Of a DNA stretch of 55,365 nucleotides, positions 1-7,797 are shown piece after piece. A program made the translations under genes and the position numbers. Position 1 is the stretch's first letter. The number at the start of each line of letters is the position of its first letter. Where the stretch lies: the NCBI GenBank assembly GCA_944392485.1, contig CALXWO010000011.1, forward strand, positions 1-55,365. The letters run 5' to 3'. Source of the stretch: an uncultured Clostridia bacterium (lineage in GTDB: Bacteria > Bacillota > Clostridia > TANB77 > CAG-508). Under the pieces are notes generated by a model. That model did no database searches and had not been told where the DNA came from. It saw only the letters and a program-made list of their open reading frames with translations.

Positions 1-77
1 TTTAATATTAATGTCTCATCCTCTATTTTGTATGATAATCCATTATTCAAATCTGTTTCTTCTGTATCTATTAAATG
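1..77. repeat. 77-bp terminal direct repeat (circle overlap)
   Basis: Bases 1-77 are identical to 55289-55365, and the same 77 bases also occur internally at 53645-53721. The overlap has the look of a k-mer overlap left when a circular contig is linearised. It stops exactly where the two gene copies diverge (t at 78, c at 53722), so the contig end lies at a repeat boundary. In-frame reading of the tail gene across the join supports circularity. Confidence 0.85.
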
Positions 78-212
78 TAATTCATTTATACTGTTTTGTA
101 TTTCTTGATAGTGATTTCCTTGTATTTCTAATAGTATTTTATCATTTTCTGCATTAGTTATATAAAAAGGCGATAACCCTTCTATTTTTTCTTTCTCTTC
201 TAATTTGTGCAT
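1..212 (-). CDS. Large tail protein, N-terminal part (continues at 55288)
   Basis: This is the first 71 codons or so of the long tail protein whose remainder lies at 50956-55288. The ATG at 212-210 is preceded by AAGGAGATTAAT, a good ribosome site, 14 bases after the stop of the distal-tail gene. Translation runs through base 1 and continues in frame at base 55288, giving about 1,514 residues in total. The N-terminal 50 residues resemble the segment that restarts the internal repeat near 53.8 kb (residues reading GLSPFYITNAE). Gene order (after tape measure and distal tail protein) points to a tail-tip or receptor-interaction protein. Confidence 0.85.
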   Translation of the reverse strand, partial: MHKLEEKEKIEGLSPFYITNAENDKILLEIQGNHYQEIQNSINELHLIDTEETDLNNGLSYKIEDETLIL

Positions 213-225
213 ATTAATCTCCTTT

Positions 226-612
226 TTAATGTTCAATTAAACTAAATTGTTCAAATCTTATCATTTCTCTACCTTCATATTTTACAGGTGTATATACTAA
301 GTCGGTATGATACATTGTCCTTGTTGTGTAACTATCAGTAGTTTCATCGTAAAATTCTACTTGTAAATACATACTACTACTTAAAACATTAAAATAAGTT
401 CTAAATTGTTCTTCTGTCATAACTGGAAATTGTATTTCTAACTTAGCAGGTTTATGTGGCAGCTCTTTTATAATGAGCTTGCCACTTGCTACTCTGCCTG
501 CATCTGTTACTTGTATTAATTTAGGAGAAACTTTATATCCCTCTCTTGCCATCGGAGGGTCATTAAAAGTACAATCGTTTATTTTAAAATAATATCCTTT
601 AAAATTACTCAT
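226..612 (-). CDS. Distal tail / tail accessory protein (128 aa)
   Basis: A 128-residue protein directly downstream of the tape measure gene and 14 bases upstream of the tail-tip gene. This position is held by distal tail (Dit-like) or small tail-hub proteins in siphoviruses. The sequence shows mixed beta-type content (for example LEIQFPVMTEEQF) with no motif that I can assign on its own. The call rests on synteny. It probably forms part of the tail tip between tube and tail-tip protein. Confidence 0.6.
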   Translation of the reverse strand: MSNFKGYYFKINDCTFNDPPMAREGYKVSPKLIQVTDAGRVASGKLIIKELPHKPAKLEIQFPVMTEEQFRTYFNVLSSSMYLQVEFYDETTDSYTTRTMYHTDLVYTPVKYEGREMIRFEQFSLIEH

Positions 613-660
613 ATTCTTTACCTCGTATTTTTTAAAATTTTAAATGTCTACTCTTTTTAT

Positions 661-3600
661 CTATACTTTTATTACATTTGCTCCATATCTATTATTTTGA
701 GTATTTGCATAACTACCATATCCTTCATATACTTTTTTGTTTCCTATGTATACATTTATTGGTTGTCTTGAATTATTGTTTGCATTTGCTTCAACTACCG
801 CTGCATATACACCTTGTTTTACACCTTCAATAATTTGGTCATTATTAGCTACTGCTGTTTTATTTCCAATATTACCTACAAGTTCTGGACCTGCTTCTCT
901 TGCAATAAACATTTGTCCTTGTTCAGGAAATCCACCTTCTGCTAATAATGGAATTTGTGGTGTTGAAAATGTACTTAGCCAACTAAATGGAGTTAATCCA
1001 AAAAGTTCAATTCCTCTTAACTTTCTTATCATTGAATTTAAAGCATTGAAAGGTTTTGAAATTACCCAGTTTATTCCTCTAATTATAGAATTAACAACAG
1101 ATTTTAATACATCTGCTATTCCTTGAACTATACCTTGAAATACTTGTCCTCCTGTTGTAAAAACATTTTTTACCGCTTGCCATGCTTTAGAAAATACATC
1201 TTTAAACCAAGTTGCTACGGTTCCAAAAACATTTTTTATTCCTTGCCATACTCCTGAAAAGAAATTAGTAACTTGGTTCCATACATTTTTAATAGCATCC
1301 CATGCACTAGAGAAATCACCTGATAATACTCCTTTTACTACTGAAAAAATTGCTTTTATTCCTGACCAAACAATTGAGAAGAAATTGACTACATTGTTCC
1401 ATACTGCTTTTATAGCTTCCCATGCTGTTGAGAAAAATCCACCTAAAGTGCTTGATACAACACTAAAAATTGACTTTATAGCATTCCAAATACTTTCAAA
1501 ATATGGACTAACTGTATCCCATACTTTTTTTATAGTTTCCCATGCTGTATTGAAAATAGATGTAATAATATCCCAAGCTCCTTGAAAATATGGTGCTACA
1601 TTATTCCAAACTAGTTGTATTACTTCCCAAGCTTCAGAAAAAGCACCTGTAACCTGCGTCCATAAATTTTCTAATGGTCCTTTTATTTGTTCCCATAATC
1701 CACTAACAAATGCAACAATTGGTTGTATAATATTTGTATTTATCCATTCAATTATAGGAGATAAAGCATCTTGTATTGGTTTTATTATATTAGTACTTAT
1801 CCATTCACCTATTCCAGAAAAGAAATCAGTAACTGAATTCCATATCTCTTGCAATTTTTCAAGCAGATTTTTTCTTAATTCTTCTGTAACTGAATTTGTT
1901 GTATCAGTTATTCCAACAATTTCAGCAGTCATTTTATAAACAAAGCCTATTTTTTCGAAAAAATTCATACCGTCATAATCTATTCCAAGTTCTGCAGCCG
2001 CTTTACTTGCCATTTCATCTCTCCAATTACCAAAAGCCATTGTTAAAACCTGAACAGCTAAACCAACTCCTATTATTAAACCAACAGGGTTACTAAACAT
2101 TAAAGAAGCACCAACTCCTACTAATGCTGAACCTGCTAAACCTTTTAATATAGTATCTGCTGAAAAATCTCCTTCAATTAATTTTGAAAAACTTCCAATT
2201 AGTAATGTTACACCAGTAATAACTAAAGATAAGCCAGCTAAAATTCTTAGAGAACTTCCTAAATCATCAACTATTCCAATTTTATCTAAAAAAGTTAATA
2301 CCGAACTTCCAATTTTCCAAGTTGCTAAACCAGTACCAACTGCAACAATGTAAGGAACTATCTTTTTTAAATTTTCTTCTGCTTCTTCTAAGTTTCTATT
2401 TAAAGCTCCTGCTGTAGCATCATATTCAGGTAAAGGTATCCCTAAGCTTCCTCCTACACCTATATCACTACCACTACCACTTCCACTATTACTATCATTC
2501 CCAAAATCAATAACATTTAATTCATCAAATGGTGCTAACATTTTCTTTAATTCTTTTGTTGTTTTATCAGCACTATCTCCAATATTACCAATTCCTGCTG
2601 AAATATTTTCTGTAGTATCTGAAATATTTTCCCAAGCTGAAGTATCAATTTCAAAACCAAAGAAATTTGCTATTGCTTGTGCAGCTGCTGTAAGCCATTT
2701 TACTACTACTTGTATATAAGGTATTATAGCCATAAGCATTGGAATAAATATATTGCCTATTGCTCTTCCTAACTGTGTAAATTCTTGTCTTAATACTCTT
2801 AATGCATTTGCAGGTTGAATTAAAGTTCTAGCCATATCTCCTTGCATTTTTGTAGTTCTTGTCATAATTTGATAATATAATAACTCTGTTTTTTGAGCTC
2901 TTGTCATTGCAGATACTTTTTTATCTATACCTAATGCATAAGCTGTTTCTTGTAATGAGGCTTCATCTAACGCAACACCTACAGCTCTCATAGGCTCAAT
3001 TTCTCCACTAAAACCAGATTTTATTTTTTGCATTGCTTCTTCAATTGGTATATTTAAAAATGAACTCATATCATAAGATAGTTGTGTCAAATTTTTACTC
3101 ATTTTATAAGCTGCTTCATCTGCAATACCAAAACCTTCTGCTAATGTATTAAAAATTGAAATATATCTCATTACAGGAGAAGGGTCTACTCCTAATACAT
3201 TACTAAAATTATCTACAAATTCTTTTGCTTGATTAGCCATACTGCCCATTGAAACATTAAATAAATTTAAATTTTCTATATAATCATTACTTAAATTTAT
3301 AAATTTACCTAATGTATTTGTTACCATTCGAAAGCCTGCTACAAGTGTTCCAAACTTTAGCATACCTGACAAGCTACTTAACAAACTATTTGTTTCTTTA
3401 ATTTTTGAATTTTTATTACTTAAATTGTCTACTTCATTTGCTGCTTTTCTTAGATTATTAGGAAGTCCACCTAATGCATTAGTTGTAGCATTTATTGTAG
3501 AAGGTAACCCTGACATATTACTATTTAAATTTTTAGTACTTTGTCCTAATTGGTTAATTACTTTTACATTTATTTTTGGAGCCATATTAGCAACATTTTC

Positions 3601-3864
3601 TAATGTATTTGCTAATCTATTTAATTCATTAGATGCTTTAAAATTATTTATACTATTTAAATTGTTTACTATATTTTGAATTTGAGAAACATTTATTGAA
3701 CTTAATGATTTTAAAGCATTAGTAAAGTTATTTACTTTTTGAGTTCCATTTGTTAATATATTGCTTAATGTTTCTAATGTACTAGATAAATTTTTTAATG
3801 AATTTATGCTTGAGGAAACATCACTTCCTATATTAAAAAATACACTTTCACTATCTGTATTCAT
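661..3864 (-). CDS. Tail tape measure protein (1067 aa)
   Basis: The longest structural gene upstream of the tail-tip genes, coding 1,067 residues. The N-terminal 170 residues are Asn/Ser-rich and helical. A segment around residues 170-400 resembles the conserved TP901-type tape measure core (GFSGEIEPMRAVGVALDE). Hydrophobic membrane-like segments follow (about 505-610). Residues about 680-940 contain many imperfect Trp-rich repeats of roughly 20-35 residues (AWEAIKAVWNNV type). Such proteins set tail length and are ejected into the host envelope. The start overlaps the stop of the chaperone gene by one base. Confidence 0.9.
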   Translation of the reverse strand: MNTDSESVFFNIGSDVSSSINSLKNLSSTLETLSNILTNGTQKVNNFTNALKSLSSINVSQIQNIVNNLNSINNFKASNELNRLANTLENVANMAPKINVKVINQLGQSTKNLNSNMSGLPSTINATTNALGGLPNNLRKAANEVDNLSNKNSKIKETNSLLSSLSGMLKFGTLVAGFRMVTNTLGKFINLSNDYIENLNLFNVSMGSMANQAKEFVDNFSNVLGVDPSPVMRYISIFNTLAEGFGIADEAAYKMSKNLTQLSYDMSSFLNIPIEEAMQKIKSGFSGEIEPMRAVGVALDEASLQETAYALGIDKKVSAMTRAQKTELLYYQIMTRTTKMQGDMARTLIQPANALRVLRQEFTQLGRAIGNIFIPMLMAIIPYIQVVVKWLTAAAQAIANFFGFEIDTSAWENISDTTENISAGIGNIGDSADKTTKELKKMLAPFDELNVIDFGNDSNSGSGSGSDIGVGGSLGIPLPEYDATAGALNRNLEEAEENLKKIVPYIVAVGTGLATWKIGSSVLTFLDKIGIVDDLGSSLRILAGLSLVITGVTLLIGSFSKLIEGDFSADTILKGLAGSALVGVGASLMFSNPVGLIIGVGLAVQVLTMAFGNWRDEMASKAAAELGIDYDGMNFFEKIGFVYKMTAEIVGITDTTNSVTEELRKNLLEKLQEIWNSVTDFFSGIGEWISTNIIKPIQDALSPIIEWINTNIIQPIVAFVSGLWEQIKGPLENLWTQVTGAFSEAWEVIQLVWNNVAPYFQGAWDIITSIFNTAWETIKKVWDTVSPYFESIWNAIKSIFSVVSSTLGGFFSTAWEAIKAVWNNVVNFFSIVWSGIKAIFSVVKGVLSGDFSSAWDAIKNVWNQVTNFFSGVWQGIKNVFGTVATWFKDVFSKAWQAVKNVFTTGGQVFQGIVQGIADVLKSVVNSIIRGINWVISKPFNALNSMIRKLRGIELFGLTPFSWLSTFSTPQIPLLAEGGFPEQGQMFIAREAGPELVGNIGNKTAVANNDQIIEGVKQGVYAAVVEANANNNSRQPINVYIGNKKVYEGYGSYANTQNNRYGANVIKV

Positions 3865-4319
3865 TATTTAGTTTCCTCCTTATTGAATTTTTTGCCAATT
3901 TTTCTTGCCCAAATATTAAAATTAATTTCTGCTTTTAACCTTTCATTTTCTATTATTTTATTTTCTTTTTCTTGTTTTTCTTTTGCTGTTTCTATTACAC
4001 TATCTTTTATAAATAATGGTTTTTCAGCAAAAGGTAGAGGCTTTGTTCCTTTTTTAGCAAAAGCGTGTAAGACAGGAGATACATCACATAATGCCTCATA
4101 TCCATACACGCCCAGCTTCCATAATATCCAATCTGTTCTTTCTTCTTGTATTTTATATGCTTTTAAATAATATTTAGCTATTGTAGGGTCATCTTCCCAA
4201 TATTGTTTATATGTCATTCCAATAGATAAGAAAAAAGGACAATTGATTTCAAATATTTCACTTAGGAAGATATGCTCTACTCCTTTAGATAATTGTTCTA
4301 AAGTATCTTCCAGTCTATG
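3864..4319 (-). CDS. Tail assembly chaperone, frameshift domain (gpT-like)
   Basis: An open frame from the tape measure start back to the slippery site at 4319. Its own first ATG is at 4217 (117 residues), but the frame is open from the -1 slip inside the preceding gene, adding residues reading HRLEDTLEQLSKGVEH and onward. This is the gpG-gpGT arrangement of lambda-like tails, in which the fused product is made by -1 frameshifting and assists assembly of the tail tube around the tape measure. The C-terminal half is Lys/Glu-rich and helical. Internal initiation at 4217 cannot be excluded. Confidence 0.75.
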   Translation of the reverse strand, partial: HRLEDTLEQLSKGVEHIFLSEIFEINCPFFLSIGMTYKQYWEDDPTIAKYYLKAYKIQEERTDWILWKLGVYGYEALCDVSPVLHAFAKKGTKPLPFAEKPLFIKDSVIETAKEKQEKENKIIENERLKAEINFNIWARKIGKKFNKEETK

Positions 4320-4624
4320 TTTCCCTCTTTTTCAGTAGGTTCACTTTGTAAAGAAGTATATGTTTCATTTAACATATCAGCTATATTTTTCATTAAAGTT
4401 TCTTTATTTTTCATTTTATTATAAATTTCTTCAACTTTTTCTCTTGTTATTGATTTATGATTTTTATAAAATAAGCCTTCAAATGCTAATGGTAACATTA
4501 TCATAGGTTTTTTACCAAATTCTTCAACAGTAAAACCTTGTCTTTCCATTAAGGCTACTGAATTTCTATTATATTCTAATGTATAATGTTTTCCTTCATA
4601 ATCAAATTCTATTTTTTTATTCAT
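4298..4624 (-). CDS. Tail assembly chaperone gpG-like (108 aa)
   Basis: A 108-residue protein between the tail tube gene and the tape measure gene. This size and place fit the G-type tail assembly chaperone. Its last codons carry the slippery heptamer at 4319-4325, and the downstream frame has no gap, so the gene most likely yields both a short form and a long fused form. The sequence is charged and mostly helical after a short N-terminal beta segment (IEFDYEGKHYTLEYN). Confidence 0.75.
   Translation of the reverse strand: MNKKIEFDYEGKHYTLEYNRNSVALMERQGFTVEEFGKKPMIMLPLAFEGLFYKNHKSITREKVEEIYNKMKNKETLMKNIADMLNETYTSLQSEPTEKEGNIDWKIL
4319..4325 (-). promoter_or_regulatory. -1 ribosomal frameshift site GGGAAAC
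   Basis: On the minus strand the gpG-like frame reads GAG GGA AAC, giving the heptamer G GGA AAC in the correct phase for tandem -1 slippage. After the slip the frame is open to the end of the downstream gene, while the zero frame stops 15 bases later. Lambda uses the closely related GGGAAAG at the same place. Confidence 0.85.
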
Positions 4625-4647
4625 ATTATTATCTCCATTCTATAGAA

Positions 4648-5130
4648 TTATTCAGCTGTTGGTTTTGCAGCTTTTATTGGTGCTGATGTAGGTGTAATAT
4701 AGTTAGTTGTTTCTAAAACAGAGTTTACTGCTGTTTCAGGAACACCCATATCACTTGGATTTCCTGTAAAGTAAAAACCTTCATCAATACCAGGAATATC
4801 AATTAAAAACCATGTTGCTTTACCAGCTGTTTTTGCTTCTTCATAAGCTGTCATTAGTGTATCCCATGCATCAACTAATGCTTGTGTTAAGTTCCAAGTA
4901 AACTCTAATGCTCCTCCTAAGTCTTTAAGACCATCAATATATGTTTTGTATTCTGTTTCATTTAAAGATGTTGTTTCAAGAGCTTCTGGGCTTGGATTTA
5001 AACTTGGTGTACTTTTTATTCCTTTCAAGTCTGTGTATGCACTTTTTGTAGTTGGTCTAGTTCCTGCTGTTTCCTCAACTGCATAATATAAATGAATTCC
5101 AGCTGTACTTAAATTAATTGCGTTTGCCAT
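4648..5130 (-). CDS. Major tail tube protein (160 aa)
   Basis: A 160-residue protein upstream of the chaperone pair and downstream of the tail completion genes, the usual place of the tube subunit. The sequence carries the pattern seen in many Gram-positive siphovirus tube proteins: N-terminal AGIHLYYAVEETAGTRP, a central LKDLGGALEFTWNLTQ strand-helix part and an Ala/Pro-rich C-terminus. The ribosome site AAGGAGGTATTATT precedes the ATG. It polymerises into the tail tube. Confidence 0.8.
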   Translation of the reverse strand: MANAINLSTAGIHLYYAVEETAGTRPTTKSAYTDLKGIKSTPSLNPSPEALETTSLNETEYKTYIDGLKDLGGALEFTWNLTQALVDAWDTLMTAYEEAKTAGKATWFLIDIPGIDEGFYFTGNPSDMGVPETAVNSVLETTNYITPTSAPIKAAKPTAE

Positions 5131-5147
5131 AATAATACCTCCTTATT

Positions 5148-5600
5148 TTAATTTTTATATATTGTATTTTGGTTTAAAAATAAAGCACACGTATATCTAA
5201 TTGAATATTTTATTATAGAATTATCTTCAATTAGTGGCATTAATACTGGTGTGCTTACTCTTGTCATTTTATATTTATTGCCACCAAGAACTTCATTTAC
5301 AGTTCTACCGATAAGCATTGAACTTTCGGTGGCTTGTAAATCTAATGTTCCTCTGCTATAACAATCAATTTGATAACTTAAAGAAGAAACTTCTTCTCCA
5401 TTGGCAGTAGAATACTCAGTTGCTTCACTATTATCAATTTCTTGTATTGTTATCATTGGATAAGAAACTGGTGGGTTTTCATCATAAATCCCTTTTATTA
5501 GAATATTTTTATAATCATCAACTTTTTTGTCATTTACAAAAATATCTTGTTTAAATCTTTCTGTTAAATCATTTTTTATTTGAGAAATTAAAGTTTCGAT
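5148..5600 (-). CDS. Tail completion/terminator protein, apparent non-AUG start
   Basis: The first ATG in this frame is at 5456, but the frame is open upstream and encodes about 48 further residues (SLIETLISQIKNDLTERF, then a segment ending PPVSYP). These match the usual N-terminus of tail completion proteins that continue into a conserved strand like MITIQEID. No ATG, GTG or TTG lies in that extension. A GGGGAAG box sits six bases before an ATC at 5600-5598, so an AUC or AUU start, overlapping the stop of the gene before it, is the likeliest reading. Alternatives are a sequencing error or a truncated gene starting at 5456. The role is joining the head-tail connector to the tube. Confidence 0.6.
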   Translation of the reverse strand: METLISQIKNDLTERFKQDIFVNDKKVDDYKNILIKGIYDENPPVSYPMITIQEIDNSEATEYSTANGEEVSSLSYQIDCYSRGTLDLQATESSMLIGRTVNEVLGGNKYKMTRVSTPVLMPLIEDNSIIKYSIRYTCALFLNQNTIYKN

Positions 5601-6136
5601 AAGACTTCCCCTACTTTCCTTTTTATTATTTTTGCTTTTTCTTTTTTTACAGTTTGCTCTGCATTAAATACTTCTTTTCCTGCTGGAATACCTTGAGTAT
5701 AAATAGTTTCTCCATTTTTATTTTTATAAGTCCAATATAATTCTCCTGGTAAAATTCCTGTTTCAGGTTTTATATTAATACTTGCTTTTCTTATTGTCTT
5801 TCCACTATTGTATTCATTTAGATTAAAATTATTCTTTAATTCATGTGGTTTGTTTAAACCTTCTGTACCAGTACCAAATTCGTCATATAAAACTTGAGAA
5901 CCTCTTGCTCCTACTTTATATCCATTATTATTTTTTTCTTTAAATATTGTATAGTCATCATTTCCATCTGTATATATTGTAGAAGCTCTATTTTTTTCTA
6001 TTTCATTTTGACCTAAAGAAGCCAACTCAGATAATATTTCTTCGTTTACTTTAGGTATTTCAGAAATTAAATTATCTATTTTATTTTTAAAATTTTGTAT
6101 TCCTTGTTTAGTTAATGGTATATTTATATTTTTCAT
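5588..6136 (-). CDS. HK97 gp10-like neck/tail component (182 aa)
   Basis: A 182-residue protein in the connector block. It contains VGARGSQVLYDEFGTGTEG, close to the motif seen in HK97 gp10-family proteins (…a.yVEfGTgk…). That family acts at the head-tail joint. It overlaps the previous gene by four bases and the following gene by about 13, which indicates tight translational coupling. Confidence 0.7.
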   Translation of the reverse strand: MKNINIPLTKQGIQNFKNKIDNLISEIPKVNEEILSELASLGQNEIEKNRASTIYTDGNDDYTIFKEKNNNGYKVGARGSQVLYDEFGTGTEGLNKPHELKNNFNLNEYNSGKTIRKASINIKPETGILPGELYWTYKNKNGETIYTQGIPAGKEVFNAEQTVKKEKAKIIKRKVGEVLSKL

Positions 6137-6486
6137 TGTTTTTTACCTGTTAATCTTTTTAAAGTTACTTCACTTTCATTTAAAGTAATTAATGGTTCGC
6201 CAGATACTATAAAATCAGCATTTTTACATAAAAAATCATGTTCTGAAGGGGGAGTTATAAATACATAACATTTATCTCCATTACCAAATTTTTTACCGAT
6301 TGAAGGATTATCTTTTATTCTTAAAAATTCTGAATATTCAGGACCTAAAGCTATCATTTCTCCTTCACTATTTGTAGGTTGATAATTAGTTTTAATTTCT
6401 TCTGGTTCTTTATATTTTGTAATATTTCCTTGAATATCTTTTTTGCATAAATATATAGGTCTTTTATTTCTTAATAAAGATGTCAT
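6133..6486 (-). CDS. Head-tail joining protein (117 aa)
   Basis: A 117-residue protein between the gp6-like connector and the gp10-like protein, the place of a head completion or stopper protein. Recognisable strands include KCYVFITPPSEHDFLCKNADFIVSGEPL. I do not recognise a defined motif and the call is synteny-based. One-base overlap with the upstream gene. Confidence 0.55.
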   Translation of the reverse strand: MTSLLRNKRPIYLCKKDIQGNITKYKEPEEIKTNYQPTNSEGEMIALGPEYSEFLRIKDNPSIGKKFGNGDKCYVFITPPSEHDFLCKNADFIVSGEPLITLNESEVTLKRLTGKKQ

Positions 6487-6875
6487 TAAAAATCAACTCC
6501 TCTAGCAAGAGGAACTATCTTTTTTAAAATTGCATCCGCTGAACCATCAGGTCCTTCGTAGCTTCTATTTATCCCATTTTCACTATGTGATGTTTCTCCT
6601 TCTGCTCCGTATTTAGCTATGTTAAAAATGCATAGTTTTAATACTATTGGCTCATATTTAGCTTCGAATAATTCTTTTTCTGTAGAAATAAATCTTCTTC
6701 TTTCATTTACGTCATTTATTGCAGAGATTACTTCTTCTACACAATCATCTCCTGAAACATAGTTCATATTTCTTGAGATAGCTTTTCGATAAACTTTTTT
6801 AGCTAAATTTTCAATAATGGGATATTTAGATATATATTGTTTATTTAATTCATCTTCAATTTTAAATTCTTCCAT
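6486..6875 (-). CDS. Head-tail connector, gp6-like (129 aa)
   Basis: A 129-residue mostly helical protein. The ending GPDGSADAILKKIVPLARGVDF and the internal ISAINDVNERRRF resemble phage head-tail connector (gp6/gp15-type adaptor) proteins, which dock onto the portal ring. It lies directly after the capsid accessory genes, as expected. Confidence 0.65.
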   Translation of the reverse strand: MEEFKIEDELNKQYISKYPIIENLAKKVYRKAISRNMNYVSGDDCVEEVISAINDVNERRRFISTEKELFEAKYEPIVLKLCIFNIAKYGAEGETSHSENGINRSYEGPDGSADAILKKIVPLARGVDF

Positions 6876-6886
6876 ATATATTTCCT

Positions 6887-7090
6887 CTATTTAACTTCAG
6901 ATTTACTTTTATTAATTAATTCATGTGCTTTTTTTAAAGAAATTTCAGTTAAAGGTTTTAAGTCTGATAATTCATATGCTTTTTTATTTGCTTTTACTAC
7001 ATAATCATTTTCACCTTTTTTTGTTATTGAGACTTCTTTATACTTATTTGATACTCTAAGATATACTTTTCCATTAGAAATATATAGCAT
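6887..7090 (-). CDS. Hypothetical protein (67 aa)
   Basis: A small protein in the head module, not recognised. An N-terminal beta-rich part (YISNGKVYLRVSNKYKEVSITKKG) precedes a helical C-terminus with alternating Lys and Ser. It has its own ribosome site (AGGAGTAATT). Position suggests a minor head component. Confidence 0.6.
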   Translation of the reverse strand: MLYISNGKVYLRVSNKYKEVSITKKGENDYVVKANKKAYELSDLKPLTEISLKKAHELINKSKSEVK

Positions 7091-7101
7091 AATTACTCCT
7101 C

Positions 7102-7365
7102 CTATTTCTTTCCTTTATTTTCTTTAGAAGGGAATAAATTATCTTTTACTCCCATATCTATTTTTTTTGTTAATTCTTTAGAATTTACAACATCAGTTTG
7201 TTCTTCAATTTTATTATCTAAAATTTCTTGCACATCTTCTTTTTTAGGTTCTTCTTTTTTATTTGCTTTTTCATTTATTATCTTATAACCTTGTTTTTTA
7301 AAAATATCTTTATATGCACAATTTGATACTTCTAATGTCGTATCTCCTTTTTTAATTTTTACCAT
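7102..7365 (-). CDS. Hypothetical protein (87 aa)
   Basis: An 87-residue Lys/Glu-rich protein. The N-terminal 30 residues (TLEVSNCAYKDIFKKQGYKI) look like the short N-terminal segment found on small proteins beside capsid genes in Clostridial phages. The rest is low-complexity and probably disordered. Function unknown. Confidence 0.6.
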   Translation of the reverse strand: MVKIKKGDTTLEVSNCAYKDIFKKQGYKIINEKANKKEEPKKEDVQEILDNKIEEQTDVVNSKELTKKIDMGVKDNLFPSKENKGKK

Positions 7366-7366
7366 A

Positions 7367-7717
7367 TTACCCTCCTGCTACTTCAACAGTTATAGGAACC
7401 TTGCTTTGGTCACTCATAGTTGCTTCTCCACTTGTAACTTGACCTTCTGTTGTTATAAGTTTTATAGCTGTAATGCTTTTACCATCTGCACCTGCTGCTC
7501 CAGCTGGTCCTTGGTCGCCTTGGTCACCTTTAGGTCCTTGTGCTCCTGTATCACCTTTAGGTCCTTGTGCTCCTGTATCACCTTTAGGTCCTTGTGCTCC
7601 TGTATCACCTTTAGGTCCAGGTGTAAGTTCTATATTAGTAATCCCATCTTCTATATTATTTAACTTTTCCTTGGTTATTACTTCTTCATCTACCCATGTG
7701 TGTTTTGAATAAGCCAT
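7367..7717 (-). CDS. Collagen-like head fibre protein (116 aa)
   Basis: After an N-terminal anchor (about 30 residues with KLNNIEDGI, a motif of fibre attachment segments) comes a Gly-X-Y run of about 45 residues including three repeats of GPKGDTGAQ, then a short beta-type C-terminus. It is expected to form a trimeric collagen-type fibre. Because it lies next to the capsid genes, a capsid-surface fibre is more likely than a tail fibre. Phages of Gram-positive hosts often carry such fibres, which are thought to bind mucus or polysaccharide. Confidence 0.75.
   Translation of the reverse strand: MAYSKHTWVDEEVITKEKLNNIEDGITNIELTPGPKGDTGAQGPKGDTGAQGPKGDTGAQGPKGDQGDQGPAGAAGADGKSITAIKLITTEGQVTSGEATMSDQSKVPITVEVAGG
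7530..7617 (-). repeat. 27-bp tandem repeats coding GPKGDTGAQ
   Basis: Three near-perfect 27-bp units on the minus strand, each coding nine residues, lie inside the collagen-like gene. The units are identical at the DNA level, so their number can change by slippage and alter fibre length. Confidence 0.8.
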
Positions 7718-7728
7718 ATTACTACCTC

Positions 7729-7797
7729 CTATTCTTTAGATACTTTAGCTATCCCAACTTTTGCTGTTCCAACTTTAGCAATCTCATTATCTGCTTT
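7729..7797 (-). CDS. Possible +1 frameshift extension of the major capsid protein (22 aa)
   Basis: Directly after the capsid stop (TCC TAA A) the +1 frame is open for 22 codons, reading [19 protein letters not shown] and ending just before the AGGAGG of the next gene. It has no start codon or ribosome site of its own. Skipping the T of TAA would append it to the capsid protein. Known precedent: Listeria phage PSA makes a capsid variant by +1 shifting near its stop. The gap would otherwise be an unexplained coding-like stretch. Confidence 0.5.
   Translation of the reverse strand, partial: KADNEIAKVGTAKVGIAKVSKE

Noticed and set aside
737..1126. Plus-strand frames inside the tape measure and other late genes
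   Set aside because: No ribosome sites, opposite strand to well-supported genes, and codon phase typical of antisense shadows.
4218..4297. Intergenic gap between the tail chaperone genes
   Set aside because: The gap is fully open in the -1 frame from the GGGAAAC slip site, so it is coding.
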